This document shows, piece by piece, positions 13,705-21,693 of a stretch of DNA of 23,679 nt. The stretch is from Syntrophomonas sp. UBA4922 (GTDB lineage: Bacteria; Bacillota; Syntrophomonadia; Syntrophomonadales; Syntrophomonadaceae): positions 1,117-24,795 of the forward strand of contig DHBS01000011.1 in NCBI GenBank assembly GCA_002398825.1, in the 5' to 3' direction. The notes under the pieces are model-generated. The model had not been told where the DNA came from and did not search any database. It saw only the letters and a program-made list of their open reading frames with translations. Position 1 is the stretch's first letter. Every line of letters begins with the position of its first letter. Position numbers and translations under genes: made by a program.

Positions 13705-15621
13705 TCAGCGATATTGTTGCAAGAGTTTGCTGTTAAAATACGGGCCCAGAATCTCCTGCCACTGTTTGTCGTTAACTGCTTGCGCATGGGTATAGAGCAT
13801 GCTCAGATGTTCAGTCTCGGCCGGGAGGTAATGATACCAGAGCTGGCTGCGCTGATACTGCAACAGGTTTTCCTCGCTGTTTTCGGGCAGAACGTACAGC
13901 TCATAGTTCTTTGTATCTTTATAAAAGGTGTCTTTGAATTGTACCGTGAAAGAGAAGTTGCCGTATTCCATGGGGATGCCCTTGATGACCCCGTCCGCCA
14001 ATTCCAATCCGGCCGGCAGACGTCCGGAGGAGATCTTCCAATCACGGACTCCATAGCCCCCATAAGCTAACAGGTCCACCCGGTAAGGGGTTCCTTTCAG
14101 CCCGTCTGGAAGCGATTCCACGAATAAACCGGGCGGGACGTTGCTCCCCACCTTGAACTTCACAATATATGCCGGTGGTTCAAGGTTGCTTTTGCTGCCG
14201 GCAGAAATTACAGCCTCGCCATCGCCCACCTGCCACAACGGATTCAAGCTGCCGCCGGCTGCCGGTTGGCCTTGCTGATCGCTGAAAGAAAAGAGCTGTG
14301 TATTGCTGGAACGCCATTGCACATAATCATTGACATTCAAGCCGGTGTTCTCCCCAAAGAATCTCAATTCGTAGGCGGCCTTCTCCCCTCGCGCCAGGTG
14401 GCGCTGGCCTCCGGCGAGCTCGGTATGCTGGCGCAAAAGGGCGCGGGTATGGTTCAAGCTGCCCTGGCCATCGGCATCGATCACCCGGGATAAACTATTT
14501 TGTATGGAAAGAAGGGTGTCGAAACTCCAGCCCATACCATCCAGGGCTTGGGTAAACCACAGGTAGGGCTCTTCTTTGCATACCTCCTGCCAGGCCCTGA
14601 TGCTGTAAATATCCATCAGCATTCTGGCTTCGGTTTCACTGCTGCCGTAGCCTTTCAGCAGCTCATTGCCATGTGCCGTTAAAATGCGCAGCCGTTCCGT
14701 ATCAACCCGGTTAATCAGGTTCAGAAATTGCTCGGGCTTGACATCTCTTCCGAACAAATGTTGCATTTGCGGAAATTCCCGCTGCCTCCAGGCAGACAGA
14801 GCCCCTTGCAGTTCATCATAACTGCTGGCGTACTGTATTGGCCCCAGGGCCGTGCCTATGGATTTTAACGCGGTGTAGGCCCGTTTGGCCTGAGCCGCCG
14901 AAGCGGGGGCCAGTACTTTGGCCATCATGTGGCCGCTATCGGCGTAATCATCGCCCTTAAAGATCCTGAAATTCACGCTGGCGGCAGTATCAAAATAATA
15001 AGGAGGCACGCCTACCTGGCCATCAGTCCCGACCAACTCAGGTTTGCTGGTATTCATTATCTTAATGCCGTAGCCCGCGGGGATTTGCGGAAATACAAAG
15101 CGCTCGCCATACTGCACCGGTATCTGCTCTTCGGTAATGGAATCTGCTATCAGCCGGGCATTCAGGGCTATAGGAGCATAAATTCCCGGCTTGGTGATTC
15201 GCCCCAGAGCATAGCAGTTCCCGTTTTGCTTCACTACAGTTGAGCCCGGGACCATCTCCCAGGCCGGCCAGGGTTGGCGGGTTTGATTGTAATAGGCCAG
15301 CACGGCATCTTCACCCTGGCAGGGCATTTTCATCAGCAAGCCACTTTGCCATAATTCGGCCGGTATACCGCTGACATCAAGTCTCAGGACCGGCCCGGCA
15401 ACGACAATCCCCTGCCTCGCCACCAGGCTGACCGGTGTTGCTGTTGCCGCAGCCCCTGGCGGCACCCCCTGCAGGGAGCTGTTGTAATCAAACTCCACTA
15501 TACCTCCAACTACGGCACTGGCCGTCCCCGACGCCGCTTCAGCCGCGAGAGCGGTTCCCGGGGCCGCCCAACATAGGAGCAATGCTGTCAGTATGCAGCA
15601 TATCCATCTTTTCCCGTTCAT
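13705..15621 (-). CDS. Secreted protein of unknown function with Ig-like (He_PIG-type) domain
   Basis: I do not recognise this 638-residue protein as a whole. It starts with a signal peptide (MNGKRW, a hydrophobic core, then cleavage probably near ALAAEA, residues 22-27) and has no lipobox or later membrane span, so it is likely exported and released. Residues about 30-180 are Thr/Val/Pro-rich and beta-like; about 240-430 look alpha-helical. The segment from about 515 (VESLPDGLKGTPYRVDLLAY onward, with LPAGLELADGVIKGIP) has the pattern of putative Ig domains (He_PIG) of bacterial surface proteins. The tail is tyrosine- and glutamine-rich. The ATG at 15621 has AAGGAGG eight bases upstream; an upstream in-frame start at 15678 lacks one and would bury the signal peptide. 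It stands alone, with its own promoter and hairpin. Confidence 0.8.
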   Translation of the reverse strand: MNGKRWICCILTALLLCWAAPGTALAAEAASGTASAVVGGIVEFDYNSSLQGVPPGAAATATPVSLVARQGIVVAGPVLRLDVSGIPAELWQSGLLMKMPCQGEDAVLAYYNQTRQPWPAWEMVPGSTVVKQNGNCYALGRITKPGIYAPIALNARLIADSITEEQIPVQYGERFVFPQIPAGYGIKIMNTSKPELVGTDGQVGVPPYYFDTAASVNFRIFKGDDYADSGHMMAKVLAPASAAQAKRAYTALKSIGTALGPIQYASSYDELQGALSAWRQREFPQMQHLFGRDVKPEQFLNLINRVDTERLRILTAHGNELLKGYGSSETEARMLMDIYSIRAWQEVCKEEPYLWFTQALDGMGWSFDTLLSIQNSLSRVIDADGQGSLNHTRALLRQHTELAGGQRHLARGEKAAYELRFFGENTGLNVNDYVQWRSSNTQLFSFSDQQGQPAAGGSLNPLWQVGDGEAVISAGSKSNLEPPAYIVKFKVGSNVPPGLFVESLPDGLKGTPYRVDLLAYGGYGVRDWKISSGRLPAGLELADGVIKGIPMEYGNFSFTVQFKDTFYKDTKNYELYVLPENSEENLLQYQRSQLWYHYLPAETEHLSMLYTHAQAVNDKQWQEILGPYFNSKLLQQYR

Positions 15622-15695
15622 TCCGTTAACCTCCTTATTATCACATCCGCTACTGAATCCTGGCAATGATCTCCTCAATTGTTATTCCTATGCCC

Positions 15696-15724
15696 ATTGT
15701 ACCGGTTTTGACCATAGATTGAAA
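15696..15724 (-). promoter_or_regulatory. Candidate promoter of the secreted-protein gene
   Basis: Minus strand TTTCAA (15719-15724), 17-base spacer, TACAAT (15696-15701), about 75 bases before the ATG at 15621. The -10 is good; the -35 is weak. Confidence 0.42.
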
Positions 15725-15795
15725 CCACCAGGGGCACGGTGTTCTTCAAACGGCTCAATCAGCCATGTATATTAATTTCCGGACAAAAAAAGATG

Positions 15796-15830
15796 TAAAA
15801 AAGAGAAAGAGGGTGCACTCTTTCCCTTTT
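15796..15830 (-). terminator. htpG terminator
   Basis: On the minus strand a 13-base stem (AAAAGGGAAAGAG with CTCTTTCTCTTTT, one G-T pair) closes a six-base loop and runs into a T-rich tail. It starts 27 bases after the htpG stop. Confidence 0.85.
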
Positions 15831-15856
15831 GATTGACTGGCTTGAGAGACTTGCAG

Positions 15857-17743
15857 CTACCCGGCCATAATATCGCATACGGCATTTGAAAAGGCTACCG
15901 GGTCTTCGATGTTCAACCCCTCGATCAGCAAAGCCTGATTATAAATGACCTCGGTATAGAGTTTTAACCTGTCCTGATCCTCAGTATGCAGCTTCTGCAA
16001 AGTTTGAAAAATGGGATGACAGGAATTTATCTCCAGGATTCGTTCTGCCTTGACCTCACGATCTGTTGGCATGCTGTTCAAAATCTTTTCCATCTCCAGC
16101 GAGACCATGCCTTCACTGCTCAGACAGACCGGATGGGATTTAAGGCGCTGCGACAGCCTTACAGCTTTAACTTTGCCGCTCAGGGCTTCTTTCATGAAGT
16201 CCAGCAAGGGCTGGTATTCCTGGGATTGTTCCTGAGCGGACTGATCGTCGCCCTCATCTTCCAGCCCCAGATCCCCGCTGGAGACTGATTTAAACTCTTT
16301 GTCCTCATAAACACGCAAAATCTTGAGCGCAAATTCATCAATTTCATCGGTGAGGTAGAGTATTTCCAGGTCTTTGTCTTTGAGCAGTTCAGTTTGGGGC
16401 AGGCGGTCGATGCGATCCACGTTTTCCCCGCTGGCATAGTAAATATACTTCTGTTCAGGCTGCATACGCTCAAAGTATTCAGACATGGTGACCAGCTTCT
16501 TCTCTTTAGAAGAATGGAACATCAACAGGGGCAGGAGCATTTCCCGATTAAGTCCGAATTCTCTGTAAATGCCCCACTTCAGTTGCAGCCCGAAATTCTC
16601 GTAAAACTTTTCGTAGGTTTCGCGCTGGTTGTTCAGCATGTCCAGCAATTCATTTTTTATCTTTTTCTCCAGATTAGAAGCGATCAATTTTAACTGGCGG
16701 TCATGCTGCAGCATTTCCCGGGAGATATTTAAGGATAAATCGGAGGAATCCACCAGGCCGCGCACGAAACTAAAATGGTCCGGCAGCAGGTCGGCGCATT
16801 TGTCCATGATCAGAACCCCGTTGGAATAGAGCTGCAGACCTTTCTCATACTCCTTGCTGTAATAGTTGTAGGGGACGCGGGCGGGGATGAACAGCAGGGC
16901 GTTATATGTGGCCTTGCCTTCGGTCTTGCTGTGAATGACCCGCAGCGGATTTTCGAAATCGAAGAACTTCTCTTTGTAGAAATAATCATAGTCTTCGTCA
17001 CTGAGTTCGCTCTTGTTCTTGCGCCAGATAGGTATCATGCTGTTCAGGGTTTCGGTTTCGAAATAGCTTTCGAATTCATCCTCTTTTCCCTCAACCGCTC
17101 TCCTCTTCTCCACTTCCATTCTTATGGGATAGCGGATATAATCGGAATATTTCTTAACTATAGAGCGAATCTTGTATTCTTCCAGAAACTCGTCGTAGTT
17201 GTCGGTATCGCTGTTATCTTTAAGGGCCAGGATGATATCGGTTCCTACACCTGGCCGGTCGGCCTTATTGATGACATAACCGTCCAGGCCCTCCGATTCC
17301 CATTGCAGGGCTTCTTCCTCTCCAAACCTCCGGGTCAGGACCGTCACCCGTTTGCTGACCATAAAAGCGGAATAGAATCCCACCCCGAACTGACCGATGA
17401 TATCGACATCTTCCACAGCCCCTTCAGTTTCCTGCATAAAGGCCAGTGAACCGCTATTGGCGATGGTTCCCAGGTTACTCTCCAATTCTTCGGCATTCAT
17501 CCCGATGCCATTATCCGATATAGTGAGAATGCGGTTGTCTTTGTCAAGGGAGATATGAATGGCGAAATCCTCACGCTGCATCCCCACCTGCTGGTCGGTA
17601 AGTGAACGGAAATACAGCTTGTCGATGGCATCGCTGGCGTTGGAGATCAGTTCTCTTAAAAAGATTTCCCGGTTGGTGTAAACCGAATTGATCATCAAAT
17701 CCAGCAGTCGTTTGGATTCGGTCTTAAATTGAATCTTCTCCAT
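15857..17743 (-). CDS. htpG: Chaperone protein HtpG (Hsp90)
   Basis: HtpG is the cytosolic bacterial Hsp90, an ATP-driven dimeric chaperone. The 628-residue protein is full length. The N-terminal GHKL ATPase has Glu31 and Asn35 in ELISNASDAIDK, DNGIGM with Asp77, and GQFGVGFYSAFMV; the middle domain has the family-typical LQLYSNGVLIMD and GLVDSSDLSLNISREMLQ; the C-terminal dimerisation domain follows an acidic linker (EDEGDDQSAQEQSQE). The ATG at 17743 has GAGGTG seven bases upstream. No CIRCE (HrcA) inverted repeat or CtsR-type direct repeat is visible upstream, so heat control, if any, is not of those types. It is a single gene with its own terminator. Confidence 0.97.
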   Translation of the reverse strand: MEKIQFKTESKRLLDLMINSVYTNREIFLRELISNASDAIDKLYFRSLTDQQVGMQREDFAIHISLDKDNRILTISDNGIGMNAEELESNLGTIANSGSLAFMQETEGAVEDVDIIGQFGVGFYSAFMVSKRVTVLTRRFGEEEALQWESEGLDGYVINKADRPGVGTDIILALKDNSDTDNYDEFLEEYKIRSIVKKYSDYIRYPIRMEVEKRRAVEGKEDEFESYFETETLNSMIPIWRKNKSELSDEDYDYFYKEKFFDFENPLRVIHSKTEGKATYNALLFIPARVPYNYYSKEYEKGLQLYSNGVLIMDKCADLLPDHFSFVRGLVDSSDLSLNISREMLQHDRQLKLIASNLEKKIKNELLDMLNNQRETYEKFYENFGLQLKWGIYREFGLNREMLLPLLMFHSSKEKKLVTMSEYFERMQPEQKYIYYASGENVDRIDRLPQTELLKDKDLEILYLTDEIDEFALKILRVYEDKEFKSVSSGDLGLEDEGDDQSAQEQSQEYQPLLDFMKEALSGKVKAVRLSQRLKSHPVCLSSEGMVSLEMEKILNSMPTDREVKAERILEINSCHPIFQTLQKLHTEDQDRLKLYTEVIYNQALLIEGLNIEDPVAFSNAVCDIMAG

Positions 17744-17768
17744 AGTTATTCACCTCGATCATTCAATG

Positions 17769-17795
17769 ATTGTACTCTTATTCCAGAGTTTTCAA
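17769..17795 (-). promoter_or_regulatory. Candidate htpG promoter
   Basis: Minus strand TTGAAA (17790-17795) and TACAAT (17769-17774) with a 15-base spacer, or TTTGAA with 16. Good hexamers but short spacing; it lies 25 bases before the htpG ATG. Confidence 0.42.
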
Positions 17796-17865
17796 AATAA
17801 TTTATACCCCAAATTCGGCAAGAATTCAATATTGGTTAGGCGATATAGGCCGGTCAATAATGCCG

Positions 17866-17903
17866 CTTGCAGGCCTTGGCAGTCTCTGCCGCCTCAAGGC
17901 TGC
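17866..17903. other. GC-rich hairpin in the htpG/DUF5655 divergent gap
   Basis: GCCTTG (17873-17878) pairs with CAAGGC (17895-17900), flanked by GCAG/TGC and enclosing a second GCAG/CTGC pair. It lies in the 218-base gap between divergent genes, about 60 bases before the plus-strand ATG, with no T-run. It could be a leader structure or operator; nothing more can be said. Confidence 0.35.
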
Positions 17904-17961
17904 AAATATTTCAGTATTGCATCTCCTTGGCGTAAAATATGAACCGAGGAGGTCTTTGATC

Positions 17962-18333
17962 ATGAATGCTGAAGCCAAGCGGTTCTTTGCTAAAATGCCC
18001 GAAACCCTGCCCCTGTATGAATCGATTGAAGCGGTGCTTTTGAGTTTCCACGACGTAAAGTTTAAAGTGCATAAGACCCAGATATCGTTCTATGCCAAAC
18101 GACTTTTCGCAGCGGTGTGGCTGCCCATACGCCCTATGAAAAACCGTCCTGACAATTATATAATACTGACCCTGGCCTTGCATCATCGCATTGACAGTCC
18201 TCGCATTGCCGAAGTCCTCGAACCGTATCCCCGGCGCTGGACACATCACATAATAATCTCCGACAGCTCCGAAATAGATCCGGAATTGAAGTCCTGGATT
18301 GATCAGGCCTATCAGTTTGCGCGAAGCCGTTAG
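17962..18333 (+). CDS. Small DUF5655-like protein
   Basis: This 123-residue soluble protein resembles the DUF5655 family: FFAKMPETLPLYESIEAVLLS at the N-terminus, a KTQISFYAKRLFAAVW strand region, then WTHHIIISDSSEIDPELKSW with the conserved WTH and a C-terminal helix. The function of the family is not known to me; it often appears as a stand-alone small protein. The ATG at 17962 is chosen because GAGGAGG stands nine bases before it; the frame is open back to 17770 but that stretch has no start site and shows no family similarity. It is followed after 80 bases by the nitroreductase gene and may be co-transcribed with it. Confidence 0.78.
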   Translation: MNAEAKRFFAKMPETLPLYESIEAVLLSFHDVKFKVHKTQISFYAKRLFAAVWLPIRPMKNRPDNYIILTLALHHRIDSPRIAEVLEPYPRRWTHHIIISDSSEIDPELKSWIDQAYQFARSR

Positions 18334-18413
18334 CTTCTCTTGATGCGGTTCTCAACCTCATCAAATAGTTGTATAGTTTAGACATAGGATAAAAAATGAA
18401 GAGGAGGAGTAAT

Positions 18414-18986
18414 ATGGATATTTTTACTGCCATTAAGGGGAGGCGTTCCTATCGCGGTTACTTGAGCAAGCCGGTGGAGGAGGAAAAGCTGAATGCCATT
18501 TTAGAGGCCGGTCAGTGGGCTCCATCGGTGATGAACCTGCAGCCCTGGAAGTTCCTGATAGTAAAGAATCCAGAGATGAAGGCCCGTTTGAAGGTCAGCT
18601 GCCAGGAAACCCTGGGTAAGATTTATGAGGCCAGCGGCTGGAAATGGGTGAGCAAATTTAAAATTGACTTCCTGACTGAAGCCCCGGTAATAATTGTGAT
18701 AGCAGGCGATCCCAAGAAAACCGGGGCAGATCAATTTCTGCCCGGCCGGGGCACCGGCTATGCCTTTTCCTGCTGCGCCGCCATACAGAACATGCATCTG
18801 GCCGCACATGCACTGGGTTTGGGCAGCTTATGGTTCAGCCTTTTTGAAACCGATAAAATTAAACAATTGTTAAACATACCCGATGAGCTTGATGTAGTGA
18901 GCATGATCGTGTTGGGTTATCCCGCTTCAAGTGCAGCCGCTATTAACAGAAAGCCCCTCGAGGAAATGGTAACATTCATTGACTAA
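18414..18986 (+). CDS. Nitroreductase-family FMN oxidoreductase
   Basis: The 190-residue protein is a nitroreductase-fold flavoprotein. It has the FMN phosphate-binding start AIKGRRSYRGY, the WAPSVMNLQPWKFLIVKN segment, a central AAIQNMHLAAHALGLGSLWFS helix-strand region and VLGYPAS near the end. Such enzymes use NAD(P)H to reduce quinones, nitro compounds or other acceptors as homodimers; the physiological substrate is not readable. The cysteine pair SCC before the AAIQN helix is notable but not a known motif. The ATG at 18414 is preferred over an ATG at 18396 because GAGGAGGAG lies directly between them. A strong terminator follows. Confidence 0.9.
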   Translation: MDIFTAIKGRRSYRGYLSKPVEEEKLNAILEAGQWAPSVMNLQPWKFLIVKNPEMKARLKVSCQETLGKIYEASGWKWVSKFKIDFLTEAPVIIVIAGDPKKTGADQFLPGRGTGYAFSCCAAIQNMHLAAHALGLGSLWFSLFETDKIKQLLNIPDELDVVSMIVLGYPASSAAAINRKPLEEMVTFID

Positions 18987-19013
18987 TAAAGAGACCGCCC
19001 CCAGCTAAAGCTT

Positions 19014-19041
19014 AAAACGGCCCGCAGTCCGGGCCGTTTTT
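19014..19041 (+). terminator. Terminator after the nitroreductase gene
   Basis: AAAACGGCCC, a short loop, GGGCCGTTTTT: a strong GC-rich stem with T-run, 27 bases past the stop. The following 19042-19234 stretch up to the pepT ribosome binding site holds no element I recognise. Confidence 0.9.
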
Positions 19042-19248
19042 ATCCCCATCGGTTACGCTCGGATATCATTTCCTTGACCAGAAATGTTCTTGCTCAGGCA
19101 GGAACGTGACCAGCCAAGCCGGGCTGCCGGTATTCTTGGGATGGCCCAAGGCCATTCTCAGCTTGTAAGACCCGGGCAGGATGAAGATTGCCTGAAAAGG
19201 AGAAAGATAAAGTAAGGAAAACAGGCTCGGGTTATTAGGAGGTAAAAT

Positions 19249-20478
19249 ATGCAGCAATTACTGGATAGGTTTTTAAGATATGTGAGGATTGATACTCAAT
19301 CTGCCGAAAATACCGGTACTCATCCCAGCACCCCCGGCCAAATGGAATTAGCCCGCCTCCTGGAGAATGAGCTGCGGCAGTTAGGTTTCAGCAAAATCAG
19401 CCTCAGTGATAAAGGCTATTTAATGGCCGAAATACCGGCTAATACGGACAAAAAGCTTCCCACGGCAGGGTTTATTGCCCACCTGGACACCAGTCCGGAG
19501 GTAGCGGGTAAAAATGTACAGCCCCGGGTGTTTGCCGGCTACGACGGCCGTGATTTGCTGTTAAATGAGGCTTTAAACCTGACCTTGAAAGTGCAGGATT
19601 ATCCTGAACTCAGCAATTATCAAGGCCAAACCATCATCACCAGCGACGGGACCACCCTCCTGGGAGCGGATAACAAGGCCGGCATCGCCATAATTATCAC
19701 CGCATTGGCCGGCATCATGGCTGAGCCGGGTTTTGAACACGGCAAGCTGGCGGTGGCTTTTACCCCCGACGAAGAGATCGGGCAGGGCGCGGACTTTTTT
19801 GACGTAGCTGCTTTCGGAGCGGATTTTGCCTATACTGTCGATGGCGGCGCATTGGGAGAACTGGAATACGAAACCTTCAATGCCGCCCTGGCAGTGCTCG
19901 ACATCAAAGGCTGTAATGTGCATCCGGGCTCGGCCTATATGTGCATGAAAAATGCCATTTTGCTGGCTATGGAACTGAATGCCATGCTGCCTCCCCAGGA
20001 GCGTCCGGAATATACCCGTGAATACCAAGGCTTTTACCATCTCAGCCATCTGCAAGGCAGCGTGGAAGAAGCTAAAATGACCTATATAATCAGAAACCAT
20101 GACCGGTCCAGGTTCGAGGCCAAGAAGGCCTACTTGAAAAGCTGCGTGGATTTCCTTAACGGCAAATACGGCGCATCGACGATCAGCCTCAACATGCAGG
20201 ATCAGTATTATAACATGAAAGAAAAGATCGAACCGGTATTGCACATAGTGACTCTGGCGGAGCAGGCCATGCTCAAGGAGGGCGTCAATCCTTTGATCAA
20301 GCCGGTGCGAGGGGGCACCGACGGCGCCCGGCTGTCCTTTATGGGTCTGCCCTGCCCCAACATCTTCACCGGCGGTCATAATTTTCACAGCCGTTATGAG
20401 TTTATCAGCCTGGAATCGATGCAGACCGCAGTCAAAGTCATCACCAGGATGGTTCGACTGCTGGCCGGCTCAGCCTGA
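19249..20478 (+). CDS. pepT: Peptidase T (tripeptide aminopeptidase)
   Basis: PepT removes the N-terminal residue from tripeptides in the cytoplasm with two zinc ions. The 409-residue protein matches family length and keeps the M20 catalytic set in order: HLD with His78 and Asp80, GADNKAG with the bridging Asp141, TPDEEIG with Glu175/Glu176, VDGG with Asp198, and GGHNFHSRYEF with the last zinc-binding His near 380. The dimerisation domain lies between about 205 and 315. The ATG at 19249 has AGGAGG six bases upstream. It is flanked by terminators on both sides, so it is a single-gene unit, although no convincing promoter hexamers were found before it. Confidence 0.96.
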   Translation: MQQLLDRFLRYVRIDTQSAENTGTHPSTPGQMELARLLENELRQLGFSKISLSDKGYLMAEIPANTDKKLPTAGFIAHLDTSPEVAGKNVQPRVFAGYDGRDLLLNEALNLTLKVQDYPELSNYQGQTIITSDGTTLLGADNKAGIAIIITALAGIMAEPGFEHGKLAVAFTPDEEIGQGADFFDVAAFGADFAYTVDGGALGELEYETFNAALAVLDIKGCNVHPGSAYMCMKNAILLAMELNAMLPPQERPEYTREYQGFYHLSHLQGSVEEAKMTYIIRNHDRSRFEAKKAYLKSCVDFLNGKYGASTISLNMQDQYYNMKEKIEPVLHIVTLAEQAMLKEGVNPLIKPVRGGTDGARLSFMGLPCPNIFTGGHNFHSRYEFISLESMQTAVKVITRMVRLLAGSA

Positions 20479-20515
20479 TAATCGAAAAACCGCAAGCAGA
20501 CCGATCTCCTTAGCA

Positions 20516-20546
20516 AACGCCCGCAGATTGCCGGGCGTTTCTTTTT
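20516..20546 (+). terminator. pepT terminator
   Basis: AACGCCCG, an eight-base loop, CGGGCGTT followed by TCTTTTT, 38 bases past the pepT stop. Confidence 0.88.
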
Positions 20547-20690
20547 CCCCTATGAGCCGGCATTATCGAGGACAATGTCAGCCCGGACCCATTATGCATT
20601 CCCCTTTCCGGCTGGCAGGGGGTTATAATAAATAGATCATGTTCTTCTTCACAGATATTCATCCAGGTCAGATATAGTCTGCTTTTAATC

Positions 20691-20724
20691 CCGGATATTG
20701 AAGCCTTGCGCTTCCTAAATCCGG
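20691..20724. terminator. Two-part stem-loop after the sigma-factor operon
   Basis: CCGGAT (20691-20696) and ATCCGG (20719-20724) flank an inner GAAGC/GCTTC stem, giving an imperfect hairpin about 20 bases beyond the stop at 20743. No clear T-run follows on the minus strand, so termination is uncertain. The rest of 20547-20690 holds no gene I can support. Confidence 0.4.
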
Positions 20725-20742
20725 CTTCAGCTTACCTGTTCC

Positions 20743-21693
20743 TCAGGGCAGCTGGTTGACGGTTATACCGCCGCCTTTATGGACAATACTCAGCTTATGA
20801 AGCGCCTGCCCCAGTCGGGCCTGAGCCTGGCTGCCCTTTTCTTCCCCGATCTTTTCCGGAACCTGACCCTCCTGCTGCCGAACCGGCGCCTGAACCGGTT
20901 GGCCCTGGGGGTCGGTCCAGTTCATATTGCCTTTTAATTCCAGAGGATCGGGACCTATAACTGACAACAATACATCGGACTTTGGAGCCAGAATGACATC
21001 AACGCTTCCAGCCCCGGTGATGAGCCAATCTTTTTTAAGCTGTGCGTTGACCACTGCCAGAGAAGCCGGTCCATGGGCGATTTCTACCGCTACTTTTTCG
21101 GGCAGCACCAGCGAGAAGGTTCCGTGATTATACGCTTCCGCAAAGCCCAGCCTCAGGTACATAGTAGAGCCGCTCCTGCTGGCAGCAACTTGGGTCTGGT
21201 TCTGCAGGATCTGTTCGGCCTCCGCTTTGGACTGACTTCGAATTCCGGCTTGTATGTTGCACAGTATGGATTCCCCGGAGCCGGTGCTTACCTCCAGACG
21301 GGCGCAGCGTTCCGCTTCAACCACCACTTTTTGAATCCCCTGTTCCACAGCTATTTCACGCTCGCTCTGAACATAGAACCTTTCGGCAGTGATATTCTGC
21401 TGTACATAACGGACTAATCCGGTTTCACTGGCGGCCTGCAGGCTCAAGCCAAATGTAACCATGAGCAGAATGATAAAAATGCTGAAAATGTCATATTTGA
21501 TCGGGCTGCTTTCAGCCCCGGAGAAATAGCTTTGCAGCAATACCTCAACACCCAGTACTATAAAAAGCAAGGGCCACCATTTCAGTGCATAGCCCAAAGC
21601 CGAAATACCCTGAATCTGCGCCAAAAGGATTCCGACTCCGCTCAAGACCATGAGCAAACCCATGGAAAACGTACCTACCCGCCACTTCCTCAT
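20743..21693 (-). CDS. LiaF-like membrane protein with extracytoplasmic C-terminal domain
   Basis: This 316-residue protein has three hydrophobic spans (about 8-28, 35-54 and 68-86) with a WWPLLFIVLGVE segment typical of the LiaF/LiaI N-terminal membrane domain. A C-terminal domain (about 100-250) follows, rich in short beta strands with GSGES, GPASLAVVNAQL and GAGSVDVIL, resembling the DUF4097/LiaF beta-helix-like putative adhesin domain. A Q- and P-rich linker (about 260-295) precedes the end. LiaF-type proteins inhibit envelope-stress signalling in Bacillus; that role here is inference from weak similarity and context. It is the last gene of the ECF sigma operon, and its ATG overlaps the previous stop as ATGA. 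Confidence 0.75.
   Translation of the reverse strand: MRKWRVGTFSMGLLMVLSGVGILLAQIQGISALGYALKWWPLLFIVLGVEVLLQSYFSGAESSPIKYDIFSIFIILLMVTFGLSLQAASETGLVRYVQQNITAERFYVQSEREIAVEQGIQKVVVEAERCARLEVSTGSGESILCNIQAGIRSQSKAEAEQILQNQTQVAASRSGSTMYLRLGFAEAYNHGTFSLVLPEKVAVEIAHGPASLAVVNAQLKKDWLITGAGSVDVILAPKSDVLLSVIGPDPLELKGNMNWTDPQGQPVQAPVRQQEGQVPEKIGEEKGSQAQARLGQALHKLSIVHKGGGITVNQLP

Noticed and set aside
16775..17449. 224-codon open frame on the plus strand
   Set aside because: It lies wholly antisense to htpG, whose frame is full length with all family motifs; it has no ribosome binding site and no recognisable domain.
19066..19257. 63-codon minus-strand frame before pepT
   Set aside because: It overlaps the pepT start and ribosome binding site, has no good start signal and matches nothing I know. 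Its C-terminal half looks protein-like, but this is not enough to call a gene.
19573..20388. 271-codon open frame on the minus strand
   Set aside because: It is antisense to pepT, which is intact; the composition is typical of a reverse-strand shadow.
20624..20629. TATAAT on the plus strand after pepT
   Set aside because: There is no matching -35 at 16-18 bases and no plus-strand gene downstream.
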